This document shows, in pieces, positions 19,770 to 31,462 of a DNA stretch of 32,856 bases; the stretch's first letter is position 1; the number at the start of each line of letters is the position of its first letter. A program made the position numbers and the translations under genes. Source of the DNA: Parasitella parasitica (lineage: Eukaryota; Mucoromycota; Mucoromycetes; Mucorales; Mucoraceae). The notes beneath the pieces were generated by a model. The model had not been told where the DNA came from and searched no databases. It saw only the letters and a list, made by a program, of their open reading frames with translations. The stretch covers positions 116,711 to 149,566 of the forward strand of contig MU619299.1 of NCBI GenBank assembly GCA_025201805.1, in the 5' to 3' direction.

Positions 19770-22004
19770 TCACAGAGTTGTTTGGCTAGAAGCCTTCAGT
19801 TTTTGGACTTTCAAATCAAGCGATTCCTTGTTTGGTACTTCTTTACTTGCTCTATTGTACACCTGATTAGCCTTTTGAAATTTCTTTTGAGAATAAAGAT
19901 ACGCGAGATAGGAAATATAGGACCCTATCAATGATGCATGTTTGTTAGTTTGGTCAAACATGATATTCTCTGAGGTAATTTTACCTTCTTTATCATCTTC
20001 AAGAAGTGTGATTTTGTCATATAGATACTCTACGCTTTCTTGGCTGGTCGCATCTGGGTTACCAAACTCATTTTCGAGTTGGATACATTTCATAAAAAAC
20101 GCATGTGTAGGGTAAAAGTTCTTGACAACTTTTTTGTAGACGCGTCTAGCAGCTTCAATTCCTTGAGATTCAGCAGCCCATTGCACATAGGTTGACTGCA
20201 ACAATTGCTTGATATCGTTACGATCAGCCGAGTCGCTTGTGACAGAAGGCAGCAGGAGAGTTGCTTTTTCACAAGCTTGGAATAAGACTTTATCTGTTTC
20301 CTCGGCTGATAGTTTGTCGCTGGAAAGAACCCAGTTCTTGTAAGAGTTCCACAGTGATAATGAGTCAGGATTATGATCTAAAGCAGTGGCGTATAATTTG
20401 CGCTGTTCCTTGCGGTCATCTTGAGCCAGCTGTATACGATATATCCAGAGTAAAGCATCGGTGGGGTGTGATTCCAGTGCTTGCAATGCAACGCTCTCAG
20501 CTTTCTCCTGTTCGTTTTGTTCCATCAAATGTGCCACCCATAATTCGTATATTTTGGCATCGAGTTTGCTTTGTCTTTTGCAGGCTTTAAACGTTTTTTG
20601 CAATAGCTTGCCAAGGTATAATTTCAAATTTTCTTCAATGACCACTGCATACCAACCAAGCAAAAACTGAATATACAGCTTCCACATGTCAAATTGAGGC
20701 ACGTCCACAAGCGCATTTTCGAATTCATCGACACATTGCTTCAGGGCAGGCACAAATGCTGGATCGGATACAGAAATGTGTCGAGATTTTTCTTCTTGCT
20801 GCGGTATAGAGACAAGCAGATGGCTCTTGGCAAGCAGAGCGCGAGCCTCAGCACTATCTGCCATATCCCGGCGGATAGTCTCGTACACATAATCAATGTC
20901 TTTTTGGGTGTCTGTAAATTCACGATAAATGTCTATAAATTTTGAGCGAAATTCAATGCTGTCGGCTTGTGATAGAATAGCATTGTCGTAAATGATTCTG
21001 GCCAAAAGACCTTGCAAAATAGGATTGTTGGCTTCCTCCAGAGCAGCCGCTTCCTCCTTTGTCAAGGACTTTTTGCTCTTTTTAATATTTTCCTCATCCT
21101 CTTTCCAGCGGGAAACATCCTCTCCTGTCACAGCCGGTAATTTGATGGTGTTGTCATCTTGTTCCTCCTGATCTACCTGCATGGCGTCAAGGTTTTCTTG
21201 ATTCTTTGCTTGGTCTATGCCCAGAATACGTCTTCTTAATTTGATTTTTTCAACGTATAGTAGTTCTAAACGAAAATATTCATGCCATAACTCTTGGCTC
21301 TCGGGGATCAGACGCAACGCTCGTTGTAGCAAGATCCTCGCTGCTGCTATGTTGGCATTATGTTCATTTTCCCAGGTTGCTGCCATGATCCACAATGAGG
21401 CGTTGTTAGGGTGGTATTGGATGGCCCTATATATATATATAGCGGAGACATTTACATCAGCAATGCACACATATATTATGCTCATAAACCTACAGTACAA
21501 ATACGCTTGACAGAATATTGTTGGCATTACTTCGCTTGGCATAGTCAATGTACTGTAGCCAAAGTGACAAGTCGCTTTTAAACTTGATAGTGGCTCTTCT
21601 AAATAGATTATAGATGCGTCTAGCACCAGAATACTGCAAGTCGTTTCCCTTTAAAGACTCGGCGATGCCTGCAGAGTGAAATTAGTCGAGCATATTTAGA
21701 TCAACTATGCGTCGCTCGTACCCATTCTTGCAACTCTCTTTTTACGGAGGTCTTCAAGGTTGATTTCATATTCGATTGCCCTCAAAAAGTCAATTTTTTG
21801 CTTGATGCGACGTTGCAAGGCGTACTCAAAATTGGTTCTTTTTTTGATGATGGATTTGATTTCGACCTTGAAGATGATTTAGACATAAAAATAAAGCTCG
21901 AAATGATCCAATTCAGAACTTACAGCAGAGAAAATGTTCTTTTTCTCGAGCTCTTCGAGCTCAGGAATCATGCGCTCAAGGTAATATTGTACAGATTCGG
22001 CCAT
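19770..22004 (-). CDS. UTP6: U3 snoRNP / SSU processome protein UTP6 (HAT repeats)
   Basis: Four exons on the - strand: 22004-21924, 21866-21722, 21668-21494 and 21426-19770 (2058 nt, 685 aa). UTP6 belongs to the UTP-B subcomplex that assembles on the 5' external transcribed spacer of pre-rRNA for 18S rRNA processing in the nucleolus. The conserved N-terminus is present: MAESVQYYLERMIPELEEL, then RRIKQKIDFLRAIEYEINLE and DLRKKR. HAT (half-TPR) repeats with the W..Y pattern follow through the protein (LWLQYIDYAKR, LWIMAATWE, ELWHEYFRLEL, MWKLYIQFLL, LWIYRIQLA, LWNSYKNWVL). A charged insert (about 190-230) lengthens the protein relative to my recollection of the yeast and human proteins (about 440 and 600 aa). 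The donor of intron 3 (CT|GTAGGT) was chosen because it restores FVLAIQYHPNNASLW. Confidence 0.93.
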
Positions 22005-22052
22005 GTTTTAGTCGTAAAGTTGAGAAATAAGGCTAAAGAAGTTGAATTTATA

Positions 22053-22092
22053 NNNNNNNNNNNNNNNNNNNNNNNNNNNNNNNNNNNNNNNN
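22053..22092. other. assembly gap (40 N)
   Basis: Forty undetermined bases followed by 20 A (22093-22112), between the UTP6 start and the CorA-like stop. The gap probably reflects a homopolymer the assembler could not cross, and it interrupts the UTP6 promoter region. Confidence 0.98.
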
Positions 22093-22195
22093 AAAAAAAA
22101 AAAAAAAAAAAATAGAAAAAAAAGAGGCAGTTTCAACCTGTCAAAAAAGTGACCCTCTTTCGTATAGAAGCATATGAAAAGCCACGATAGTCAGA

Positions 22196-23996
22196 TCACA
22201 ATAACCCAAGACGCTTTCCAAAAGAGAGACATCCTGTGCAATAAAGGGCCATTCCAGCCAGGATCCAGTAAAAGTAACTCGGGTCGGTATGGGCTTTACC
22301 AGGAACATAGACATTCATACCCCATAGACTTCCAATCAATGCCAGAGGAATAAAAACGGTGGCCAAGAATGTCAATCGATTCATGACATTGTTGGTCATG
22401 TTGTATGTTTGAGTGAGCTCTAAATTGACTTGAGCAAGGTAGTTTGTATGAGCTCGATGGAGGATACGATCGTAGTGGTTGATATTCTGCACCATGGTAA
22501 CAACGTGATCTAGGCGGTAATGTAAGAAAACGATATGCCAATGTGATGGTAGACATACCTTGGATATCTCCCAAATAAAGCAGGACATCTGTATACGCCT
22601 TCTTTGTCTCCAGAGCAGCCGCCACGATTGCAGCATTCCTGTCTAAATCAACCTTATCGGAAACGGCAGCGTTTAAAGCAGTAGATAATTGCACAGGGAA
22701 GGACTGTTGCTGCTGCTCCAACAGGGTATATTCTCGGCATTTATCTTTGTACCGCTTCATCAAACTCTTGATTACATCTAATTTCGATCCTAATAACCGG
22801 GCCAATTGTGTCGACTTTTTCCTACAGCGACTAATACGCTTCAACATGTCTGCCTGTTCAGATTTCCTGAGTACTAACGACAGCTCGTCGATTGAAACGG
22901 CTTCCATTTCCACTTGAAGAATCATGGGGGCAAAGCTATCAGTAATCGAATCGATCAGCGCATAGTTCATCCAATCAGGGGTAATGGGCATGTATGTTTT
23001 TAACTGATCACATCTTTCACGGACTGTATCACAGTGGTCTGACCTCTTGAAATGAAACTAGCAGTAGGTTAGCATGGGGAGGGAAGGGGAGGGAAGGGGA
23101 GGGAAGGGAAGAAGAGCGGGGGGGGGGACGTTTACTTACTGTGAGAAACCCTTCTTTAAAGATCAGGGTATAATAGTTGAAAGGTCTGATTAACTCCGAA
23201 ACATGGTCGACATCAAACGCTCTAAAGCAAACAAACGTGTAGTTGGGGAACAGCTCGACCTTTTCACGAGGCTCCTGGGCTTGAATGTCTTCAGTTGTAA
23301 GAGGATGTATACGAAAAGTCTAGTGAAAACTAAGCATTACGATTACACAGCATTTACCGCCCTACAAACCTTGCTCAAGACTCTCATTTCCTCTACTGAA
23401 GGACACAGTACGTCTACCCACCAGCCTTTCGATTTAACCACAGATTCCAAAGCTTTTTGGCCTTTCTCATTCAGTAACTGATCCAAGCTAATCGAGATAT
23501 TCGAGTCCTTTTGAGAAGAATAAGTTTTAAACCGAACTCCTGACGGTGCAGCCTCAAAGTTTTTGGAGGATCCATATAATTGATTTTGTCGGCTCAGCGT
23601 CTTTGATAGCTGCAATGTGCCAGTAGACAGTTTGCGAGTGCGGTCTTGCACCATTCGATTAAACGCAGCCATGTCAACATGGTCGTCTTTGCTGGCCTTG
23701 TATCTAGGATATAAAACATCGGCCTTTACATCCTCCACTTCCTGCTCATCGTTGCCATTGCTCAATACAGATTGCAAGCCCTTGTCTGTTAAAAAACTAT
23801 GGAAACTGCTTGCCCTGCGGTCATGGTTGCCAGGTGTTGGCGGTAAAGAAGAGGGGCTAGATGACTCTTTGTGGTAAATAGGCAAATAATTTGGATACTC
23901 GCTTCCTCCCATTGCTGCTGCTGCTGTTTCTGTTTCTGGTCCCAACGAGGTTGATCCAGTGCCTCTACGGCGAATAGATGAATTACTTTTTGGCAT
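22196..23996 (-). CDS. CorA-family Mg2+ transporter, fungal Mnr2/Alr type
   Basis: Four exons on the - strand: 23996-23370, 23319-23140, 23057-22559 and 22509-22196 (1620 nt, 539 aa). CorA proteins are pentameric Mg2+ channels. The signature GMN is at 499-501 (SLWGMNVYVPG), at the end of TM1 (about 481-498), and TM2 follows (about 515-532, YWILAGMALYCTGCL). The cytosolic domain shows RIHPLTTEDIQAQEPREKVE and MNYALIDSITDSFAP, as in fungal Mnr2/Alr1 proteins. The first 110 residues are Ser/Pro-rich and disordered. Yeast Mnr2 is vacuolar and Alr1 plasma-membrane; the sequence does not settle which. At 539 aa it is shorter than my recollection of those yeast proteins. It is divergent from VPS15 with a 255-bp shared upstream region. 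Confidence 0.94.
23076..23127 (+). repeat. G-rich tandem repeat with G-quadruplex potential in a CorA-like intron
   Basis: GGGGAGGGAA units repeat three times, then GGGAAG and a run of ten G. At least six G-runs of three or more occur within about 50 bp on the + strand. The transcript of the gene carries the C-rich complement within intron 2 (23058-23139). Confidence 0.85.
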
Positions 23997-24251
23997 TTAT
24001 AATACTGGCAAAGAAGGGGACAAGAGAAAAATTCCCTTTTTATTACATTCAAAATATACAGGTATACAAAAATGAAATGATTCAAAGGAAAAGCTAAAAT
24101 TTTGCCACAGGCTTGATCTATGTTTGATTGGCTACAACGTCATGCTATACACGCACTGCATACAGTTGTTATTTTATCTTTTTCTTTTTTTTTTTTTTTT
24201 TTTTTTTTCAGGCATCTTCAAGGTTGATAAAAGCAGATAGCTTTGGTTACA
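23997..24251. promoter_or_regulatory. bidirectional promoter region of the CorA-like and VPS15 genes
   Basis: 255 bp between two divergent start codons. It contains T24 at 24185-24208 followed directly by CAG, either an open-chromatin tract or the polypyrimidine tract and acceptor of a VPS15 5'-UTR intron. Confidence 0.6.
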
Positions 24252-27200
24252 ATGGGAAACAACATATCCAACTTTACAGACATTGCAGCAATTGGGAATT
24301 ATGTCAGCGAGCTACAGGATGTTCATTTTGAGAAAAAGTATAAACCATGAAATTGACAACATTGGGTCTAGATGAACCTGACCTTTTTATGCATAGTTTG
24401 GGTAAAGCTCGCTTTATGAAGACGTTGCGTGGTAAACACAGCGATGGATATGTAGTCATAAAGCTCTACATAAAGCCAGAGTCTGGGCAGAATTTAGCCA
24501 AACAAGTACGAAAGATCCAAGGTATTTATAAAAAAAAGCTCTTGTCAGCCTCATGTTTGATCAAGACACTCAGCAAAGTCGACCAAAAATAGAGGAAGAG
24601 ACGGCATTGAAAGACGTACCCAACGCATTTTACTTTCAACGGGTGATGGAAACCGACCGCGCTTCCTACCTCGTTCGACCTTATTTGTACAGCAGCTTAT
24701 ATGATCGCATTAGGTAATTTAATCTGCTTTCTAGCACAAGCTGATAGAATGTTGCAGCAACTGACCTAACAAATGCAGCACTCGGCCGTTTCTCACCACC
24801 ATTGAAAAAAAATGGATTGCGTATCAGCTACTGAGAGGCATTGCTGATTCGCATGCAAGAAACGTCTACCACGGAGATATTAAGACTGAAAATGTGCTGG
24901 TTACGTCGTGGAACTGGGCGTTCCTTGTTGATTATGCATTCTACAAGCCAACATATCTGCCAGAGGTGAGTTGACAAGTGCAATCAGACTGTAAAATCTG
25001 CTAATCATGCACCAGAACAATCCTGCAGATTTTTCGTTTTTTTTCGACACATCCTACCGAAGAACATGCTACATCGCCCCTGAACGATTTTACAAATCTG
25101 GCTCAGAGATAGACCAAAGAATGGTTAGTGTAGTGGCCAACAAAGCCTTTTTAATTTTTGAATCAACACCAACAGTTACTACAGAAAAAGACGCAAAATG
25201 ATTACACGAGTGAATTGACGCCTGAAATGGACATATTCTCGGCTGGATGTGTTATTGCAGAACTGTTTCTCGAAGGAAAGCCACCGTTTACATTACCGCA
25301 ACTTTTCAAGTATCGCAGCGGCGAATATAGCCCAAATGCCAGCCTGGATCAAATAGAAGATGTGGATATTCGAGAGATGGTGAAGCACATGATCCAGATT
25401 GACCCAGAAACGAGATATTCGGCCGAGGAATACTTGTCCAAATGGCACGGGAAAGCATTTCCTCATTATTTCTACTCATTCTTGTATCAGTACATGAGCA
25501 TGCTTGTAGAGAAATTCCAGCATCAACCGTCGCCACAGCCTCAATCAAAGATCATGTCTGAAATATCAACCGCTTATCCGAATGCCAACAGTCGAAAACT
25601 AACCGATGCTGACGGGAAGATTGAGAGGATGTTTTACGATTTTGAAAAAATCATGTATTTTATATCGTTTCCTTGCCAAGATCTGAGCAATGTTGATGGA
25701 CGTAAAAAGAAGAACGACTCGGTGACAGCCTCGTCTGTAAGTCAAGTGTGTTGACAAACTTATGTAGATTTTTGGTACTGAGGACTATCCTGTTGTGTAG
25801 ATTTTACTCCCACCCACATCCAATATACCAAACTACTCTGCCGAGAAATTTCCGCTGGAAGAAACAGCCCCAACATCCGCTTCGCATTCACCAGACGGTA
25901 TGTACCGCATAGTTAGCCCCTTGCCTTGTTGTTGCACTAATACATTACACAGAAGAGGGATCGCTCATCCTACTGTCATACATCAGCCCATTGTTGCGAA
26001 ATACGCTTTATCCTAGCTCAAAGCTGAAGGCAATGGACATATTACTAGCTTTAGCAGAGAGACTTCCCGATGATGTCAAATTGGATCGATTAGTGCCTTA
26101 CTTGATCGAACTGCTAAAAGACAGCGCAACTCTGGTTAGAGCAAATGCCATCAAGACTTTGACCAAAGTGGTAAGTTTGAGCAGTAAGGGCAGGAAAACT
26201 GCATATTAATCATGGGCCACCAGCTTTGTATGGTAGAATCTATTTCTCCCATCAACGCCCGTATTTTTCCCGAGTACATTATACCAAGCATCGAACCATT
26301 TGCAAGAGATGAAGATGTCCTTGTCAGATTAACGTATGCCAGTTGCATCGCCTTATTAGCAGAAACAGCATTACGATTTTTGGAGATGACTCAGTTGTTG
26401 AAGGCTGACAACATATACCCTCATCGTCACGATGTCGACACTGAAGACCTTGACTTTGAGGTTTGTTGATGGTTGCTGCAAAAATATACATAATCTAACA
26501 GCATATGCTAGTCTGCATACGACACTTTACTCGAAGACCTTCATACCATTATTCAAAACCAAACGAGCATCCTGCTAGCTGATCCAGAAAGTTCAGTCAA
26601 GAGGGCTTTGTTAACAAACATCACATGTCTGTGCGTATTCTTTGGCCGCCAAAAGGCAAACGATATCTTATTGAGCCATATGATTACGTATTTGAATGAT
26701 AAAGACTGGATGTTGCGAAGGTAGGTAGAAGGGTCGACCTTCTGGTCAAGTATTTACCATCTTGCAGTGCATTTTTTGAGAGTGTCAAAGGCGTGGGCAC
26801 ATTTGTGGGGTCCAAAAGCTTGGAAACTTATATTTTACCACTAATGGTTCAGTCGCTCGCAGGTAACGTTTCAAAAGGATCCTTGATCGCACGGCCCGCT
26901 TGCTAATATACATCTGACAGACGCCGAGGAGTTTGTTGTTGAAAATGTGCTTAATTCGCTAACAAGTCTATCAGATCTTGGTTTGTTTCAAAAGATGAAG
27001 CTTTGGGAGCTCATCAGCATCGTTTGGCCATTGACTTGCCATCCCAACACTTGGATCCGCAATGCCGCTGTAGGATTCATATCGTCCAGCGTAAAGCACT
27101 TGCCCAAAACTGATCTTTGGTGTATTGTTTACCCTATGATAAGGCCCTTTTTACGTTCTGACATTGCAGAAATCAACGAGCAGGCCTTACTAGAGAACAT

Positions 27201-27555
27201 GGAGCCACCTGTAAGTAAAATTGTGACACATACAAAGGGCAGGGATTAATGGAAGCAGATATCACGTCTAGTATACGAACAAGCAATTACATGGGCTTCA
27301 AAAGCAACTGTCAAATCTAAATTCTGGAAGCAGCAAATCACCAAGTCTGCCAAAGAGCACAATTCCTCCAAACCTGCTCGTATGCCATTAGGTCCTACAG
27401 ATAACCAGCTCCAAGGTATTATTAACAATCACGAGAATACTCTTCCGATGCTTATATACATTGCTTATATACGTGTAGCTATAATGTTGAATAGCTCCAT
27501 AAGCAACAATGGCCAAAATGATATCTCAAATGAGTATGTCTTTGTTGTATTTATC

Positions 27556-27595
<40 letters not shown>

Positions 27596-30182
27596 AAAAC
27601 TTATTATCATCAATAGAGACGAGATTTTCCTTGAAAAGCTGCGAAATTTAGGTATGACGCTTGAGGAAGAAGGGAAATTGCGCTACATGCGAGATTTCAT
27701 TTACAAAGCATCAAAGTCCAAATTGAGGTACGTTAACGCTATTTTTTTTTTGGCCATCATGACATCTAATTCGCATCCTTGAACCTATAGTCGACCAAAA
27801 ACTGAGAGCGATACAAATACAAATGTAAGCAAAAATAAACGTACGGCTAAATCTACATGTTGCTGATTACTGCAATTTTTAGAAAAGGGACATTCAACTG
27901 AAAAATCTGAATGTTACGCCCAACACGGCCTTTTTGCCTGATTTGTCTGGTAAAAGAACATCTCAAATCAAGCAGCAGATAGCAGCAGCGAAAAAGTTGA
28001 CAGCCACCGACAAGACGTAAGTTGCATTATTCATCAGGCATATCAGCGTGATACACATACACATTATTTGCAGGTTCAGAGCCAAAGCACCAATGACTAG
28101 TTTGCATTCAATTCCTCGGGAGGACCTGTGCAAATCGAACAGAATTGCAAGCCAACCTCATGTGCAAGCCATCACTCCAAGCATTGTTGATAAAGAAAAC
28201 CATAGCCACTATGAAAGGTCGTCGTCAATTCCCATCAAAAGTGGCAGCGGTAGCAATAGTGATCATCGACCTCTGCATTCGCCTATCGCTAGTCCCTCGG
28301 ATCACAACTTTGGTTCAAGTTTACCGAAAAGTCTAGAGAGGCCCAAGAGTGAGTAGTATCGCGTGTGCGTACTGGTTTATAGCCCTCTGTACTGACTATA
28401 ACATAGGCATAATTTTGACCATGGATGCTATCAAAAATAAAAATGGGAAGGCTGAACCTCTTGAGCTGAGCATTATGTCACGTGGCCAGCATAACAAGCC
28501 GCCGCAAAGCAATGCTGCTGCCAACGATGATGAAAAACCATCAGTGCCCTTGGAAGTTAGCTCTAGTAAGTGTGTGATTTGTACCAGAATTCGGAAGCGA
28601 AAACTCATTTCCTTACAGTTGGATACGCTCATCTACAAAAACTCTTTGACAAGACCGCCATGGAAGCATTTCCAGCCCTCATAACTGAATTCTCTGAAGA
28701 CGCCAAGCTGTCGAGTCGACTCAAAAAGCTGACAGCCATGTCACCATTAGTTGTATCGAACAAATGGAAGCCGGAGGGGAATCTGGTTGCTCACTACACA
28801 GAGCACACTGCTGCTATTAACCAACTAGACATTTCATTTGATCGTCTCTTGTTTGCGTCATGTTCGGACGACGGGTCAGTGAGGATTTGGGATTGCTCTC
28901 GCTTAGAACGAAACGTTACAAATCGCTCTCGCGCGTCGTACACTCAGCAAGGCGGACGGATCAAATGTTTGACATTTATACAAGACACACACTCTATTGC
29001 CGCAGCTTCCGACAATGGCAGTATCCATGTATTCCGGTAGGATAAAACTTCAGGTCCGCATGTAAGAGTTACTGATATATTCTACACAGTGCCAATATTC
29101 AAAATGCTAGCATTCCGCTCAAATTTGGAAAATGCATTCCGTTGCGCGAGTACCAGCTGGTAGACGAACATGCAGTTATTTTAAAGCACTTTACCAGTAA
29201 CGCCTCGAATACCATGAAAGGAGCAAAGTCCATACTCATGTTTGCCACCAACAAATGCTGCATATACGCTCTTGATCTGCTCACTATGGAGATTGTATGG
29301 AAGCTGCAAAACTCCACGAGCCACGGCGTAATCACATCAATGGTGACGGGCCCTAAACATACATGGCTACTGGTAGGTACTATGCGAGGCATACTGACAC
29401 TATACGATCTTCGTTTCCAGATTCCTTTGAAATCATGGCTGCATCCGAGCAAGAGCCGCATCAGCGCATTGGTATTAACTGCGGATTCGCGAGACCATGA
29501 CAGACATTTGGTCAGGATTGCATCGGGCAGAAACGAGGTGTCCACATGGGACATTGAGCATTTAACGTGTTTGGAGGTATTTGCAGTCAAATCCGGCGAC
29601 GAAAAGACGACTGGCGTGTTTGTGGAAGCGTACAAGGCATTGGAAGTACCAAGTGACAAGGCCATCTTGACTAGCACATTCACAAACAACGAATCCAATT
29701 TGGTGGAAAACTCTATCCGGGCTATTGTGTCGCCTGCAGACAGCCATTTCATAATCACAGGCGGCACCGACCGTAAAATCAGGTTTTGGGACACTCTGAG
29801 GATTGAAAATTCAGGTGTTGTGTTGGGATTAGATATTGAAGAGCCCAAGCCTAGATACAGGTGAGTGTACAGTGAGTTTGAGGACATATTGCCACTGTTA
29901 TTAATGCGCTGCTGGGTAATTTAAATGTATAGCACAAACATTTATGACAAGATGAAGGTCCATTTCGAATTTACTCTAGCGAATCGCAACCAAAGTTTGG
30001 CCAATGTAGGTAGCCGGACAACCTTTAGCACTAATCAATCGGCCAGCAACAACGTGATCACACGACAGCATTATCTAATGAGAAACCACACTGATGCCAT
30101 CACAGATGTCATTATAACCGAGGCACCCTACTCTATGATCATTAGCGGAGATAGAGATGGTGTTATTAAGATTGTCTCATGA
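24252..30182 (+). CDS. VPS15: VPS15, regulatory pseudokinase-like subunit of class III PI3-kinase
   Basis: 22 exons with starts at 24252, 24397, 24593, 24779, 25016, 25185, 25801, 25953, 26224, 26512, 26768, 26921, 27259, 27479, 27617, 27791, 27883, 28074, 28407, 28619, 29090 and 29933; CDS 4689 nt, 1562 aa. Vps15 activates and anchors the lipid kinase Vps34 in autophagy and endosomal sorting. It starts MGNNIS, an N-myristoylation signal. The kinase domain has Lys51 (VIKLYIKP), HGDIKTEN at 142-149 in place of HRD, and DYA at 162-164 in place of DFG, as known for Vps15. HEAT-like repeats follow (about 380-800), then WD40 repeats from about residue 1130 ([37 protein letters not shown]). Introns are 47-83 nt. 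The 63-nt intron at 27416-27478 is in phase and stop-free; if retained, the protein is 1583 aa. Confidence 0.95.
27556..27595 (+). repeat. (TA)n(TG)n microsatellite in a VPS15 intron
   Basis: About 12 AT units followed by about 7 TG units lie inside the 27534-27616 intron. Confidence 0.9.
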
Positions 30183-30187
30183 ATAAA
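30182..30187 (+). promoter_or_regulatory. poly(A) signal overlapping the VPS15 stop codon
   Basis: TGAATAAA: the hexamer starts on the last base of the TGA stop (30180-30182). Confidence 0.5.
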
Positions 30188-30215
30188 AGGGAAAGACGAC
30201 CCGCACTGGACGAAT

Positions 30216-30221
30216 TTTATT
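30216..30221 (-). promoter_or_regulatory. poly(A) signal overlapping the MIS12-like stop codon
   Basis: On the - strand the stop region reads TAATAAAA, so AATAAA starts within the stop codon (30222-30220). Confidence 0.5.
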
Positions 30222-30424
30222 ATGATGATTGCTTTTGTAATTCCTTCAATTTTAGATGCAATCTTGAGCGTAGATACTCTGATCTTTCATTGGCAGGTAT
30301 TGAAGAGACGTCTTCAGAAGCGACCGTGATCACAGCGTCTTTTAGCTTGTCAATTTGGTCTTTAACAAATAGCAGTGTATTATTGACATGTTGCACTATG
30401 GATGAGATTTAGCGATTTATCAGA

Positions 30425-30503
<79 letters not shown>

Positions 30504-31180
30504 ATTTTCGTCCTGAGCAACATTATCTAGAAACGCTAAATTTTCAGCCATTTTATCTATCTGTGCCTCTGCGTGTCTCTGTCTTTCCAATGTGTGGGTC
30601 AAGACAGCTCTAAATTTCTTTTGCTATCAAACCGTGCTCTTTAGTAAAATCCACATTTACCAAAAGACCAAACAGTACTTACAGCCATAATCTTTTGTCG
30701 TAGGTCTTCTGTTTGCTCCTGTACGTCTTGAACGTCCTGAAGCGACAAGTTGAAATCGATATCCTAAATGACAAAAGGCACGGTGTGTGTGAGTGGGCAT
30801 TGGATGTAATCAGGGACAGTGTGCTTGTCTTTGTTTACATTGTGCTGATCGAATTGGACGTCCAAATCATCGGGTATCTTCCACACACTTTGAGAGACAT
30901 ACTGCTGAAATACATTAAACACCTCGTCCAGCTTCTCCTCTGCAACGAGCTGGTACTTGTCCATCGCAGTCTGTATTTCCCTTTGCTTTTCTGGACATTC
31001 CGTTGCGAGTCTGTCGGCTGTGCCCTTCATGACATTGTAGAACAAGGCGTTTGCCAAATCGTACATGTCAGCCAAGACATCCGAGGGTATCATTTGGAAT
31101 ATCTCGGTCAGCAGCTCGTGCTCAAAGTAGGCTCTAGGCTCTTTTATCTTTGGCTCCTCTGTCGTATAGGTGGGATCCAT
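30220..31180 (-). CDS. MIS12: MIS12/Mtw1-like kinetochore protein
   Basis: Four exons on the - strand: 31180-30839, 30763-30683, 30623-30503 and 30395-30220 (720 nt, 239 aa). Mis12 is a subunit of the MIND/Mis12 complex linking the inner kinetochore to Ndc80 and KNL1. Visible: an N-terminal helical part (AYFEHELLTEIFQMIPSDVL, then MYDLANALFYNVMKG), the VFNVFQQYVSQSVWKIPDDL segment that matches the family's '..Yv..nif.IP' turn, and a long C-terminal coiled coil (LSLQDVQDVQEQTEDLRQKI, LTHTLERQRHAEAQIDKMAE, LLFVKDQIDKL). Length fits the family (about 200-300 aa). An upstream in-frame ATG (31213) would add 11 residues, but the ctctacag just before 31180 looks like leader, so the inner ATG was chosen. 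The match rests on pattern and helical layout, so Mis12 is probable rather than certain. Confidence 0.75.
30429..30500 (+). repeat. 72-base poly-T tract inside the last MIS12-like intron
   Basis: 72 consecutive T on the + strand, which is poly-A in the gene's sense strand. It fills most of the 107-nt intron 30396-30502 and begins right after the GT of the donor. Confidence 0.9.
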
Positions 31181-31462
31181 TCTGTAGAGAAAAGAAGAGA
31201 TCGGGAGCGACATGTAGTCACATTGAAATAGGCACTGCTGAATGTTTCATGGGAGATTTTTTTCCTTCCTCTCAACTTTTTTTTACTCCTATCATTAGAA
31301 TAAAACCAAGCATTCTCTTGCTATATACAAAGATAGAGTGTGTTTTTGCAAATTACATCCCTGGCTGAAACGACACGCGCGCGTACTCATACCCAATTAG
31401 TAAACTAGTCGTGTATTATATAACTTTTTTTTTTTTTTTTTTTTTCTTTTGTCATCAAGAAA
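31181..31462. promoter_or_regulatory. bidirectional promoter region of the MIS12-like and BTB-like genes
   Basis: 282 bp between divergent start codons. It contains the palindrome-like acgcgcgcgt around 31375-31384 and T21 at 31425-31445, ending 17 bp before the BTB-like ATG. Confidence 0.6.

Noticed and set aside
24522-24592. Possible frameshift or 17-nt intron at the poly-A run in the VPS15 kinase region
   Set aside because: A normal 71-nt intron (24522-24592) restores the frame and the kinase sequence, so no frameshift is needed.
29099-29887. 262-codon - strand frame opposite VPS15
   Set aside because: It is the antisense shadow of the WD40-coding exon 29090-29860; the sense frame carries clear WD40 motifs and splices in phase.
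30179-30412. 77-codon + strand frame after VPS15
   Set aside because: It is antisense to the last MIS12-like exon, which gives a well-formed coiled-coil C-terminus and a multiple-of-three CDS.
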